From contig JAGKQI010000083.1 of NCBI GenBank assembly GCA_018806915.1, forward strand, positions 310,001 through 374,000: a stretch of DNA of 64,000 nt. Direction: 5' to 3'. A model generated the notes under the pieces. That model did not search any database. It was given only the letters and a program-made list of their open reading frames with translations, and was not told the DNA's origin. Both the position numbers and the translations under genes were made by a program. The DNA comes from Phytophthora colocasiae (taxonomy: Eukaryota; Oomycota; Peronosporomycetes; Peronosporales; Peronosporaceae). The first letter of the stretch is position 1, and the number at the start of each line of letters is the position of its first letter. This document shows positions 42,601-52,223 of the stretch, piece after piece.

Positions 42601-42839
42601 CGAGACTTTATGAGCTTCGAAGTGCAGTTGCTAGTGACTTAGCACTGAGTGGCGCCAGCGGCTGTAATATCACTGCCGATAATGACTCAACGTCAACAAC
42701 TGCCAGTGATTTACCGCCGGCTGCTGCTAGGCGAATCGATATGAATGCTGCGTTGACACCGTTCAGCACGGAGCCAGTTAAAACTTCCATAGTAGCTGCA
42801 ATGTCATCGGTAGCAAGAACGAGGCAAACAACAGCTGGG

Positions 42840-43430
42840 CAAGCGTGGACGACCCGTTCAACGCCGTCCTGGAGCAAGACGAGCGCATTCACGAGACAAG
42901 GTGCTCACGGTCGTCAGTGCCGGCTTCGTCTGGACGACACGGTATCGTCATCTCCAAGCTGTATGACGGTCGCTAGCAGCGCCCAGCACCATCGGCACAG
43001 CCGACAGGGCTTCGGCGCCGAGATGGGCACGCTGTTAAAGATCTTGCTCCACTCAGACACAGCTATCAAGCGCTTCATGCAGAACGGCCACATCTCGGCC
43101 GGTGCCAACATCAAGTTTGCCGCAGATCTGTGCGGCTGTACCGCCATCGAACAAAGGAACTTCAGTACATCACGCGTGGCCCCCAGCTACGCATACATGC
43201 ATAGTAAGAGCCTGTACGGCGGCGTGGGGCACCAGGGATTGCGCATAATTGCTCGCGCCGACATCACCGTCCAGGATATAATTCCGGACGCTGTGGCTAA
43301 CCAGCGACCTATACTATACGACGCGTTGCAGCTCATGGCAGAACCCCGCCTCATGAACCAGCTGAAAGCGGCTCTTGGCCTCTCTTGGATGATAGCGCTG
43401 CATCTTGCACATCCACCGCTACCATGCTGA
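42840..43430 (+). other. Unassigned coding-like segment inside piggyBac-2
   Basis: An open frame includes LKILLHSDTAIKRFMQNGH, ISAGANIKFAADLCGC and ANQRPILYDALQLMAE. Just before it, another frame reads VDDPFNAVLEQDERI. It looks like degraded coding DNA of a foreign gene rather than transposase, but I cannot name the family. It overlaps the truncated end of the DOT1-like fragment at 43351-43430. Confidence 0.3.
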
Positions 43431-44170
43431 CTTTTCGTAGGAGTGCATACTGAGAACAAAAAGCCTCGAGGTGCGTTTCAGTGGCAGCGCACAGCTCAGG
43501 CCGCACCTCGATTACTATGCATGATTTGGCGGCGATAGTGAGCGCAATTTGAGTGATCACATTGCCGATTCCTGCTCCAATGTCGAGAAAAATGTTATTG
43601 TCGCGGACTGGCCCCATCGCGTCGAGTAGGTCGCCAACACCAGCGGGAAGAACCTCTCCAGCGTTGCTGTGGACTTGGCCAGTAAACTGGCGGGCATCTC
43701 CTCTACTCACTCGTAGACATGACTTGAGTAGCTTCGTTCAGACCCAACAGGGCGTCTTCTGATCGTGGCGCACTCGTCGCGCAAGTTTCGACAGCGGATT
43801 TAGGCTTTGCTGGCGGAGTTGATTCCAGCTGGGAGTGTGGCGAAGAGCGCGACAGAAGCGGTGCCTCTTTGGCGCGTTCCACCCGAGTGGCATGCAATTT
43901 CTCGGTCAGTGGCGGCTTCGAATGGGCACGCTCCTGCTCAACAACCGTTGGAGACGTATTGGTGGAGCGATGCCAACTACGTTGCTTAGACTCGAGCAGT
44001 GTGAGGTGCCGGCCAGCCACAATCGTGCGAGATGTACTTGAGTGCTTGATATCTCCAAAAAAACACGGCGGAAACTCCCTCATCGTCTTGCCATACGTCC
44101 GCTTCAGACTCTTCAGCCGTAACCGCAGCTCTCCTGGTGTACGCTTTGACTTAGCCATCCACCGTGCCAC
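43351..44170 (-). pseudogene. DOT1-like histone H3-K79 methyltransferase fragment carried by piggyBac-2
   Basis: The minus-strand frame from 44170 opens with MAKSKRTPGELRLRLKSLKR and a Ser/Thr-rich linker. After a frame change near 43705 it gives AGVGDLLDAMGPV, NNIFLDIGAGIGNVITQIAL and SCIVIEVRPELCAATETHL. The D-I-G-A-G-I-G-N-V segment is methyltransferase motif I in the DOT1 form, and I-E-V-R is the acidic SAM-binding turn. DOT1 methylates Lys79 in the histone H3 core and is linked to chromatin state. The domain breaks off near 43390, where unrelated sequence begins, so the C-terminal part of the fold is missing. It could be a captured host gene or a normal cargo gene of the full-length transposon. 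Confidence 0.6.
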
Positions 44171-44485
44171 GTAGCTCCATGTTATCGTAAGCCTTCTAGC
44201 TCGAACTGAAGCGCAAATTGCGCTAGCTGCTTGTCCTCCCAGTCCTCGAAGCTTGTCCGCATGGTAATATTAGAGTGCATACATCTCAAGGTTTGTATGC
44301 AGTGTTTGGCAGGTAGTGGTGCATTCATTTTAAACTTTTTATGTCAGTTCTTCTGCATCAAGGCCACTCATTTATCACTGCAAGATATATTTAAGATGGG
44401 AATTTCGTGTGCTATGTGCTGCAAGAAAAAAAAAGTGAGATCGTGAAAATGAACAGAACGCCTGCACGAAAGCCACCTCTCAAGA
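44171..44485. other. No gene recognised
   Basis: This stretch between the DOT1-like fragment and the right end of piggyBac-2 includes a run of nine A's at about 44425. It could hold the promoter of the minus-strand gene; no clear initiator was found. Confidence 0.3.
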
Positions 44486-44664
44486 CTAGTTTGATCTGAA
44501 AAAATTCAAATAATAATAATTGGAAGAAATAAAACACGGTAGACTAAAACAGCTGTAGTGCCCGAAGGGCGATTTTCTCGCCCTTTTACCGGGTTGATCT
44601 CCACCTTGTTTTGTAATATGCCTCATATGGCGAAGAAATAGCCCTTTTACCGCGAAAGGGTTAA

Positions 44665-47372
44665 CAGTCTCTCGAACATCCTTAACAGCATTCATTCTCA
44701 CCGACCGCTCTGCAACATATTCCACTGGAAGCGGAACGAACGGAATTTGGGGGTAATAATGCTGTCTGCCTTTTAACAACGCATTAAGATATGTGCGCTC
44801 GACAGTCACATCCTCACGGAACTTGACGTCGCGGGCTTCCACTATCCTCCCCGTACGCAGATCCAGTAACCGGTAGCCATGCTTGGTCTTAGGAAATCCG
44901 AGGAATAGTGCCGGCTCAGCTTTCGACGAGAGATTGTTCTTTCGTTTCTCTTTTGGTACAAACACATAGCCTATACAGCCATACACTTTCAGTGGACTGA
45001 TGTCCGGTTTCAAGTCTGTCAATACTTCAGTGGGCATAATTCCATTCAAAGCTTTCGTAGGCGTCAGATTGTACACTTCCACGACATACCGTAGGACTTC
45101 ATTCCACAACACCAGCGGTAAATTAGCAGCATGCATGACTGCTCGCATCTTATTCACGAGAACTCCATTCGTCTTTTCTACGAGACAGTTCTCTTGTGGC
45201 GTATACGGATGCGTCGGAATAAACACAATTCCTTTCTCTTCCAAGAAAAGTTTCAACTTGCTAGTCATATATTCACCTCCTCCGTCACTTGTGAACGTCG
45301 AAACCCTCTTACCATCAGCCAAAAATTCAGCAATTAGCCGCCGTGTATTTCCTGCTGCTTCACTTTTGTTCTTCAGGATGTAGCGCCACACGTATCGCGA
45401 CCCCTCATCGTGAATTAGCTGAAAGTAGCGCGTTCCTCCTAGGCCAGGCAAGTATTTGCTCATATCGCAAACGTCAGACGTCAAACGCTCGAAGTTGACT
45501 TTCGTTCGCTTGTCATTACGTCTCCAAACGTCATCCGTCTCCGTTTTGCTGCCATACAACTAAAACATTTCAGTTTAGTTCTCAGCTGCACTGACGAAAG
45601 TGACATTCCCTTCACTACATTGTTCTTGGCCATGTACTTGAGCGAAGCTTCATTCAAGTGAGCTAAATGCTCGTGCCATCGCATCAAAGGACTTGCATCA
45701 GAACTAACGACTGACATCACAAATGCTTCATTGTCTCAGAAATTTCCATTGTTTAACCAGTAATGCTGTCCATGAAAAATAAATTCCAAACATTGTCCTT
45801 CACAAGCCAGGAACATCTTCCGTGGTAGTTCATTTGGATTGCTTGTGGTCAACACCCAGCCTGATTCCAACAAGAGACCAAGACTAAGTAAATTAACAGG
45901 TCCAGACGGAGAAAATTCCACGCTATTCAGCTCAAAAGACAATTCAGTTTGACTCCGTGCATCAACCGCATCAATTACCACAGTGCCACACAAATTTCCC
46001 TGCGTAACACCTCCATTCCACACTTTGAAGAGGCTTTTGACTTTTTCATACTCGTAAACAGCTCACGCTCCGTACAAACGTGTGACGTTGTGCCTGAATC
46101 TAACATCCAGTTACCTCTGGAGCCGTGTCTGTCTTTACGTATCGCCATTCCAACGAAGCCTTCACCTTCCGAGCTACTGCTGCTACTGCTCTCTTCTTCA
46201 TCCTTCACAGTCTCCACAAATCGCATGTAGCCAGCTGTACCAGTAGTCGGTGAATTATTCGATCGAGCTTCATTGTTTCCACCTTTGTCCTTTTTGGCCT
46301 TCTTCTTCTCCTTATTCTGCGAATTATTCTTCGACTGCTGAGTTTTTGTCTGCTTATTCTTGTAATGCCAACAGTCTCGTCGCATATGTCCTAACTTATG
46401 ACAATGATAACAACGAACTGCCCGCCGTTTTCCTGCGCCAGTAGACTGCACCTGCTCCTTCTGGCCTTGGTTAGACCCAGAAGTTGACCCTTGACCCGAG
46501 TTCCGGCTTTGAAACCGCTGTCCAATATGCATAGCTACTCCGTTGTTGCCATTCGGTGCGCCACTACTTGCTGCAGAATCCGTAGCCATCTTTTCCATTT
46601 CGTCCCGTGAAAGTAAGGCGTTCTTCACTTGCTGTAGACTAGGACGAATCCCTTGTCGAAAAGAAAAGTCAAATTGAGTCACTACTTTCCGATGTACCGC
46701 ACAAACCACCATCAACAGCAACTGGGACATCTCATTGTCTTGAATCACGAAACTATTTCCCATGTGCTGCAATCGCTGACGAAGAGAGTTCATCTCTTGA
46801 ATATAATCAGCCATCTTCCTTCCCGGTGTATACGAGTGCGTATACAGCTCGCGCTTCAAGTGAACTGCATAAGAAAAAACTCTCTGGGTCTTCTCCGCTG
46901 TTAGATTTTCCCACATCTCTTTGGCAGTGTCGAAATTGCACACTTTTTGCGCATCAGCTCATTTACTCCACGAATTATAGTCTCCATGGCTAACCGATTT
47001 CGATGATCAAAATGACGCTGCAACACTGGATCCGTCGTGTGTCGGGTTTCAGCTCCAGTCACCTCACCCCATGAATCTCTTTGCACCAAATACAACTTAA
47101 GTCGCATCTGGTACACTTCAAAGGTATCATCGAATTTGGGTGGCTTGCTACTACCCATCGTTTCGGTACTTGCATCACAGTATTTGTTCTCCACCAGGTT
47201 GACTAGAAATTCCTGCCGTCACTACTGAAGAGTGTCCTCTAGCCACTCCAGTAGACGATGGTGTCATTACAGACTGTACTGCGGTATTTGCAGATGTACC
47301 CGAGCTTGAACTAGTAGTACTCTGGCTCGCATTTTGTTGACTTGTTGGCACTTGACTTGTATTACTGCTCAT
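44665..47372 (-). pseudogene. Copia-2 gag, protease and integrase part
   Basis: Gag begins at ATG 47372 with a Ser/Thr/Gln-rich start. It changes frame near 47190 and 46930 and contains YTPGRKMADYIQEMNSLRQ. The zinc knuckle is CYHCHKLGHMRRDC at about 46410-46370, and the protease is WMLDSGTTSHVC. The pre-integrase finger (HEHLAHLNEASLKYM ... LKCFSCMAAKRR) and integrase (RYFQLIHDEGSRYVWRYI, FTSDGGGEYMTSKL, TPQENCLVEKTNGVL) follow to about 44665, where the piggyBac element cuts the frame. At least four frame breaks are present. Confidence 0.85.
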
Positions 47373-47395
47373 CTTACTTCCGTCCTTGAGCTAAC

Positions 47396-47410
47396 CTTGG
47401 GCTCATAACC
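47396..47410 (-). other. Copia-2 primer-binding site (initiator tRNA-Met anticodon arm)
   Basis: On the minus strand GGTTATGAGCCCAAG directly follows the LTR end CCGCTA, the same 15 bases as in Copia-1. Here the ATG within it opens only a short frame that ends at TAA 11 codons later, before the gag ATG at 47372. Confidence 0.75.
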
Positions 47411-47749
47411 TAGCGGCAAGCTTACTGGTAGTTGCTTGCCACTGCACTGCGCAGGACGCGTAGGCGCTTGCTGCACGTATAGTAAGGCGAGAAGCAATTC
47501 CTCAAGTAAAGCAAAACTTACAATGACATTAGTCAAATAGCTATCGCATATTACGTGTCGTACACGAGGAGGGAAAACCCGTTGGACATGCCTAACCAGC
47601 ACCTTCAACAGTAAAACCCCCTTTGGTCTTACTCATCTCACTTCAACAGTCTTGTCCCGTATCCTTCTAGGCTCTAACTCAAGCGACATCTTTATGCTCG
47701 TAGTGTAGCCATCTCGGAATGTAGCCACCTCGGGATCAGGTTTCCGCTA
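47411..47749 (-). repeat. 5' LTR of Copia-2
   Basis: 339 bp, clearly homologous to 37096-37445, with a deletion near 47650. Confidence 0.9.
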
Positions 47750-47754
47750 GTTTG

Positions 47755-48600
47755 ACGTGCTGGTTGCTGTCGTAAGCAAGATCGAGCTTGCTTCACATTC
47801 CCACAGGATCACTTTACAATTTACTTTGCTACGCCCAAACAATCGAGAAACACCACCCAAACTGACCGAGCCGATTATGAAGTGCGCCTTCATCGGATGT
47901 ATCAACCCCGAGCTGGCGGCCATGGATCCTTGCTCAAATGTTTGCGTCCAGTTCATCATCTCTGGTCGAACGACCTGTTTGACCCTGGTAATATTGCTGT
48001 GCGGTGAGTATTTGACAATACTATTATTTTTACTATTACCACTCTGACCCTCCTATTCATACACGTTGTAGCTATTGTAGTGCGGCCTGTGTTGACCAGT
48101 GGAAGGACAAATCTGTGGCCAATGTCTCGCCGAATACTATCCTGCGAAGTACCTACGAGAGTGGGGGAAATAGACCCTCTGATGACTGCGGAACAGAGCC
48201 ATCCAGTCGCCAAGCATCGGACGTGACTCTGTCCTATAGTCAAGTTTGCGTGGACTCGTATGGCATCTCAATAGATGTTCCACATTACCGCCAATCGTTG
48301 CACTCGCCCGTGTTGGGCTTGGACGAAGTCTTTCGAACGCTTTACAAGAACGCGTCTTCTCGACTGGAGCCTTTGTGATGAATTCACGACGCTGTACTAC
48401 CGACAACGCCCGCGCGGAGATGCAAGTCATCATGAAACACAACAGTTGCGGTTCGCGGGAGTATGGGACGGAATAATGGGGATATGGAATAAACCACGTC
48501 CCACCCACAAGCCCCTGGAATAAGGAATAAACCACAAGAAATTTCGCCGAACTTTATTCATTACCACCATGAAAAGTCGATCAAGAGCGCATTCCTACAC
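47755..48600. other. Unassigned region with weak coding signs
   Basis: On the plus strand CAFIGCINPELAAMDPC at about 47880 and CVDQWKDKSVAN at about 48085 could be Cys-rich exons of a gene with an intron near 48005-48070 (GTGAGT donor-like site). I recognise no family. The hAT remnant starts at 48614. Confidence 0.3.
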
Positions 48601-48613
48601 ACAAGTCTGACGA

Positions 48614-49416
48614 CTAGTAGTAGATAAAGTCCTCGTTCTGGGTTCCAGCATCTTCATCCTCCTCCAACGGCACAAACTGGTCGAGAAACTCCAGCTCGTC
48701 AGTGGAGCAATTTTTTGAGTTGAAGTAGATATGCACAAGCTTTTCGACGCATTCAGGAGCCAGCCTATTGCGCAGAGTCGAATGTACGAACTTGTGAGTT
48801 GAAAAGTTTCGTTCAGCCGCTGCACTGGAGTTGAAAACGATTTCGGCAATAGCTTGTAAGAGCGGAAAAGAGCTTAAACCGCTCCAAAAGTCAGCCACCG
48901 AGATCTTCTTCTTCTTGATCAGCTGCATTTTGTGCGATCCCTTCGTTGCAGTCACAAACCCGTGATATTTGCTCAACTCGATTGCTACGGCATCAGCATT
49001 ATCATCACCGTGCCATGTAGCGACGAACAGCTCAACCTTTGCTCTCGTACTTAAATCCATCCCCTTGCCTGCAAAACGCGGATCAAGTAGGTGGCCCACA
49101 CCATGTGCATCACCATATACAAAATTGAAACGGGCTGTTATCTTGGACTTCACCGCGTCTTGCTCATTCGTTGTCAACGGAGGTACAGCAATTTCGCCAG
49201 GCAAAGATAAAAACATGTCGAACACCTCGGACGCCGTAGTGCTGTTTTTTCAAAACGGCACTGGTATTTGACAAGCGGCTCCAAAATCCTGACAGCTTTC
49301 TGCAATTGCGATACTAGCGCCTTGCTCGTGACAAAGTCAAATACAGCGCGTCTTGTAGCCTTCTTTGCCTTCGTCGGGGCGCTCAGAAATCCGCGTTCTG
49401 ACACCATTCTTTCCAT
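48614..49416 (-). pseudogene. hAT transposase, C-terminal remnant
   Basis: From 49416 the minus strand reads VFDFVTSKALVSQLQKAVRIL and LEPLVKYQC. After a one-base change near 49245 it gives FDMFLSLPGEIAVPPLT, YGDAHGVGHLLDPRFAG, then the hAT dimerisation region: FPLLQAIAEIVFNSSAAAE, RNFSTHKFVHSTLRNRL and PECVEKLVHIYFNSK, ending at 48614. The R-N-F-S ... R-N-R-L pattern is typical. The catalytic part upstream is missing or not recognisable, so it is inactive. Confidence 0.75.
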
Positions 49417-50251
49417 GAAACTGCGATCTTGCCAACATCTCCAGCGTGCTTCAACGCTTAATGGAAATATGTGCTGTTTGAAGAGAAAAATAACAAAAGT
49501 TCCATCATTTATACTAAAAATTCCACTATACCTCCCACTGATGCTTCCATCCCTCCCAAGTGGTCTCGGAAACTTGCGATTTAAGAACCCTGGCCAGATT
49601 AGAAGGGATGGAAGATCAGGTAACGATTGAGCCGAGTTACTAGTGCCTCAGTAATTTCTGCCACTGTACCAGGGCCTACTATAGTAGATCCAAGAGAAAC
49701 AGGGTTAAAGTTGCAGCAGCAGCTGATTCCGGATATGGTTGAAATTATATCCGGAAAAGTATACACGCGTGGGAGCACACTGAGCGACATATTTTTGTGA
49801 ATCCGCATTAATATATGTCGCTCACTGTACAGAAATTTGCTAAAGGTCCGGATACAATACGGATATTAATGTACAGTATACATGGTCTAGGTTCGGACTC
49901 CGAGTTCGGGGGATTGGGGAAGAGAGGTTGACCCCAGACGACTAGCAAGAGTGCTGCCCGGTCGACGCAATGACTGCATAGTATGGAGCCCATACTCCGA
50001 GTGGGCCACTCGAAAGAAACTGTGCGTGGAACACACTGAAAGTCAGTCAGCTCGACCTCTTGACAATGCTACGACCACCTCAAAGGATCGCCATAATCAA
50101 CGTCTCCGCTGTAATGCCCGACATGATGCAATGGAGATCAGAGTGATAGGAGCTCGTAGAGACTGGGCTTGATAGAGAGTTTGCTTTCTGCAGTCAGTTA
50201 CCCAGTGCGAAGGTCCGTCGACATGTCTCCTCCGATTAGCAGACCTCTCCG
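49417..50251. other. No gene recognised; one strong hairpin
   Basis: The 11-bp arms GAGCGACATAT (49782-49792) and ATATGTCGCTC (49813-49823) face each other across 20 bases, possibly the middle or end of a small inverted-repeat element. The rest shows no coding features. Confidence 0.4.
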
Positions 50252-50270
50252 TTCATTCCTGAATTTTCCT
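50252..50270 (+). promoter_or_regulatory. Oomycete core promoter of pectin-acetylesterase-like gene 1
   Basis: TTCATTCCTGAATTTTCC matches the initiator plus flanking element. ATG 50324 is about 55-70 bases downstream, the same spacing as in the inverted partner gene. Confidence 0.7.
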
Positions 50271-50323
50271 TGACGCTCCAAGTTCTATCGCCTTGCAGCG
50301 GCATTGACAAGCATCCGTAGATT

Positions 50324-51865
50324 ATGGTCTCCTTCACGCACACTACCAGGTTCCTTTTGGCTCTCTCTGCCTTCCCGGTGCTCGCAATCCAGGCTAACTC
50401 CAGCCCCTGTGAAGTCACGGACTCAAACGCTTGCACCATCGACTCGCTCACCGTCTCCACCGACGATGGAAGCGTCCTCATCTACCCTGGAGGCGACACA
50501 AGATGCGCCTTCGACGACTACACCGACACCGTGACGACGTTCGAGTCCAACTCGACGTACTTCTTCCAGGTCTTCCCTGCCGCCAACCAGGACAAGAAAA
50601 AGCTGCTGTTGTTCTTCCAGGGTGGTGGTGCCTGTGTCGACAAGTACACGTGCGACTTCGCACTCCAGTGCCAACTCGGGTCGAGTGCACTCATCACCAC
50701 CCAAGCGACGGTGACCGACACGGGCATTATGAACCGCACGCTGGACGGCAACGTCTTCAACGACTACAACATCGTGTACTTGCCGTACTGCACGGGAGAC
50801 TTGTTCGTAGGCAACAAGTACCTGGGGCCGTACGAGAGCGTCTACAACCAAGCTCTGGGCAACAAACAGTGTTTGGGCCAGAACCAAGGCATGTACATGA
50901 ACGGCTACAACAACACGATGGCGGTGTTGAAGTGGGCGTTGGAGAACTACCCGGCCCCGGAGCAGATCGTCGTTGGAGGATACAGTGCTGGTTCACTTGG
51001 TGCTCAGATGTGGTCTGCGTACGTGGCCAAGACGTGGGAGGTGGAGTCGAAGTCGACTAAGTTTCAGGTACTGGCAGACAGCTATGTTGGTGTCTTCCCG
51101 GAGTACAAGGTGGCTGCAAGCCAGCTGATTAACTACTACGGAGGCTGCGGACTACTCGGCTTCCCTGATGCGATGGCTGCCGAGTGTGAAGCAGAGACGG
51201 CCACTGTCATTGAAATGATCACATCGTTAATGAACGAGGCGCCAGGTGCTGAGTGGCTCTTCATCGACAGTATTGCTGACAAAACCCAGCGCAAGTTCTA
51301 CCAGCTGGTACTGCTGGGGATCGCTGGGTACCCGTTCACTAATTTGCTTCCAGCTGATGAGTTTTACGGCAACATGACGGAGATCCTGGATGCGTATTCG
51401 TTGGTGATGAATGTCTCCCGCTTCAATATCGACAGTGAGCAGCACGTGTGGCTCACCGGCAATGACTACTCGAGCGCGAAGGATCTGGAGGGACAACTAT
51501 TAGGCGACGTGTTGAATGCATGGCTTTCCGGCTCGAGTAACTCATCCAGCGGATCTGTTGGAAGTTTGGCGAGTTCTCAGGTCTCGTCGTCTTCTGCAAG
51601 CGGCAGTCAAACTACGGCACCTACGGAAACTCCAGTTAGTACGACTGCCAGTGCTACTAAAATACCAGTGACTTCGAGCTCGAAGGCGTCCAACAGTCAG
51701 ACGTCTGCTCCTACATTCAGCTCGAGCAGCTCAAAGGCTTCTTCCGACTCAAACAACGGCAGTCAGACGGCAGCTCCTACTGCGACCCCAGCAGGCACCC
51801 CAGCCGCGTCGACGACGGCTCCAGCCACTACCGAGCCTACTGTGGATATTCCCACGTACTGCTAA
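50324..51865 (+). CDS. Secreted pectin-acetylesterase/Notum-like esterase 1 with mucin-like tail
   Basis: 513 residues. A signal peptide (residues 1-24) ends near AIQA-NSS. The alpha/beta-hydrolase core of the pectinacetylesterase family has LLLFFQGGGACVDKYTCDF (oxyanion region, about 95-112), the nucleophile Ser221 in GGYSAGSLG, an Asp at about 252 (VLADSYVGVFP) and a late His in DSEQHVWLTGN. The family removes acetyl or other acyl groups from polysaccharides or glycoproteins. In a plant-associated oomycete, de-acetylating host pectin is the likely role, but this is inference. After residue 400 comes a 110-residue Ser/Thr/Ala tail with repeated SQT-x-APT words, likely heavily O-glycosylated. 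Intact, no intron. Its inverted neighbour shares the core almost exactly. Confidence 0.88.
   Translation: MVSFTHTTRFLLALSAFPVLAIQANSSPCEVTDSNACTIDSLTVSTDDGSVLIYPGGDTRCAFDDYTDTVTTFESNSTYFFQVFPAANQDKKKLLLFFQGGGACVDKYTCDFALQCQLGSSALITTQATVTDTGIMNRTLDGNVFNDYNIVYLPYCTGDLFVGNKYLGPYESVYNQALGNKQCLGQNQGMYMNGYNNTMAVLKWALENYPAPEQIVVGGYSAGSLGAQMWSAYVAKTWEVESKSTKFQVLADSYVGVFPEYKVAASQLINYYGGCGLLGFPDAMAAECEAETATVIEMITSLMNEAPGAEWLFIDSIADKTQRKFYQLVLLGIAGYPFTNLLPADEFYGNMTEILDAYSLVMNVSRFNIDSEQHVWLTGNDYSSAKDLEGQLLGDVLNAWLSGSSNSSSGSVGSLASSQVSSSSASGSQTTAPTETPVSTTASATKIPVTSSSKASNSQTSAPTFSSSSSKASSDSNNGSQTAAPTATPAGTPAASTTAPATTEPTVDIPTYC
50393..51463 (+). repeat. Left arm of the esterase inverted repeat (1071 bp)
   Basis: Same length as, and reverse complement of, 52509-53579. 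I see only two base differences, at 50806 (C versus T) and 50826 (G versus A, giving Gly versus Glu). Similarity falls sharply outside both ends. Confidence 0.92.
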
Positions 51866-52223
51866 GTTGCAGACGTACTTTGTTTGAACAACGAATATAA
51901 GTGACATAAGCGATTGGTTCAATCCAATAGAGAAACCAACGCGAAATCAACGGCAAAACTTGGTACATAGACAGAAGGCATGCTCGTAGCGGAGACGCGA
52001 GTGACGAGAGCGCACCACCGCGATACAAGCCCAAGGGAACGGTCTTAGCATGACACTAGAGGATCAATATTACTACGATATCATTTTATCCCAGTACTAC
52101 AATCCAAGTTAACCTGTTTTTTATTCTGTATATTCAGGTTTGTGCAAATAGATACAAGTCTGGGGCATCGCCTTTTATATTGCGTCACATCAATTTGATG
52201 CTACAGTACTGTTGCTATTCGTT
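51866..52223. other. Spacer between the two esterase 3' ends
   Basis: No gene. AT-rich toward 52060-52200, where the two transcripts should end and converge. Confidence 0.5.

Larger units (their letters stand above)
39008..44660 (+). mobile_element. piggyBac transposon 2 (5.65 kb) inside Copia-2
   Basis: TTAA at 39004-39007 and 44661-44664, with terminal repeats CCCTTTCGCG and CGCGAAAGGG. It interrupts the Copia-2 frame between integrase (right) and reverse transcriptase (left). It holds a decayed piggyBac transposase on the plus strand (39527-42600), an unassigned segment (42840-43430) and, on the minus strand, a DOT1-like methyltransferase fragment (43351-44170). The extra 2 kb beyond the transposase is unusual for this family. 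The MITE at 18430-18772 has the same ends. Confidence 0.88.
37096..47749 (-). mobile_element. Copia-type LTR retrotransposon 2, interrupted by piggyBac-2
   Basis: LTRs at 37096-37445 and 47411-47749, bounded by TAGCGG and CCGCTA. The target duplication GTTTG lies at 37091-37095 and 47750-47754. On the minus strand the primer site GGTTATGAGCCCAAG follows the 5' LTR (right), and the purine tract GAGGTGGGAG precedes the 3' LTR (left). Without the 5.65-kb piggyBac the element is about 5.0 kb. The LTRs differ by about 11 bp in length and several substitutions, so it is older than Copia-1. Confidence 0.93.

Noticed and set aside
50423..51060. Long open frames on other frames and strands across the esterase genes
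   Set aside because: They run over the conserved coding region in another phase, have biased Arg/His/Val composition and no family features. They are by-products of the GC-rich third positions.
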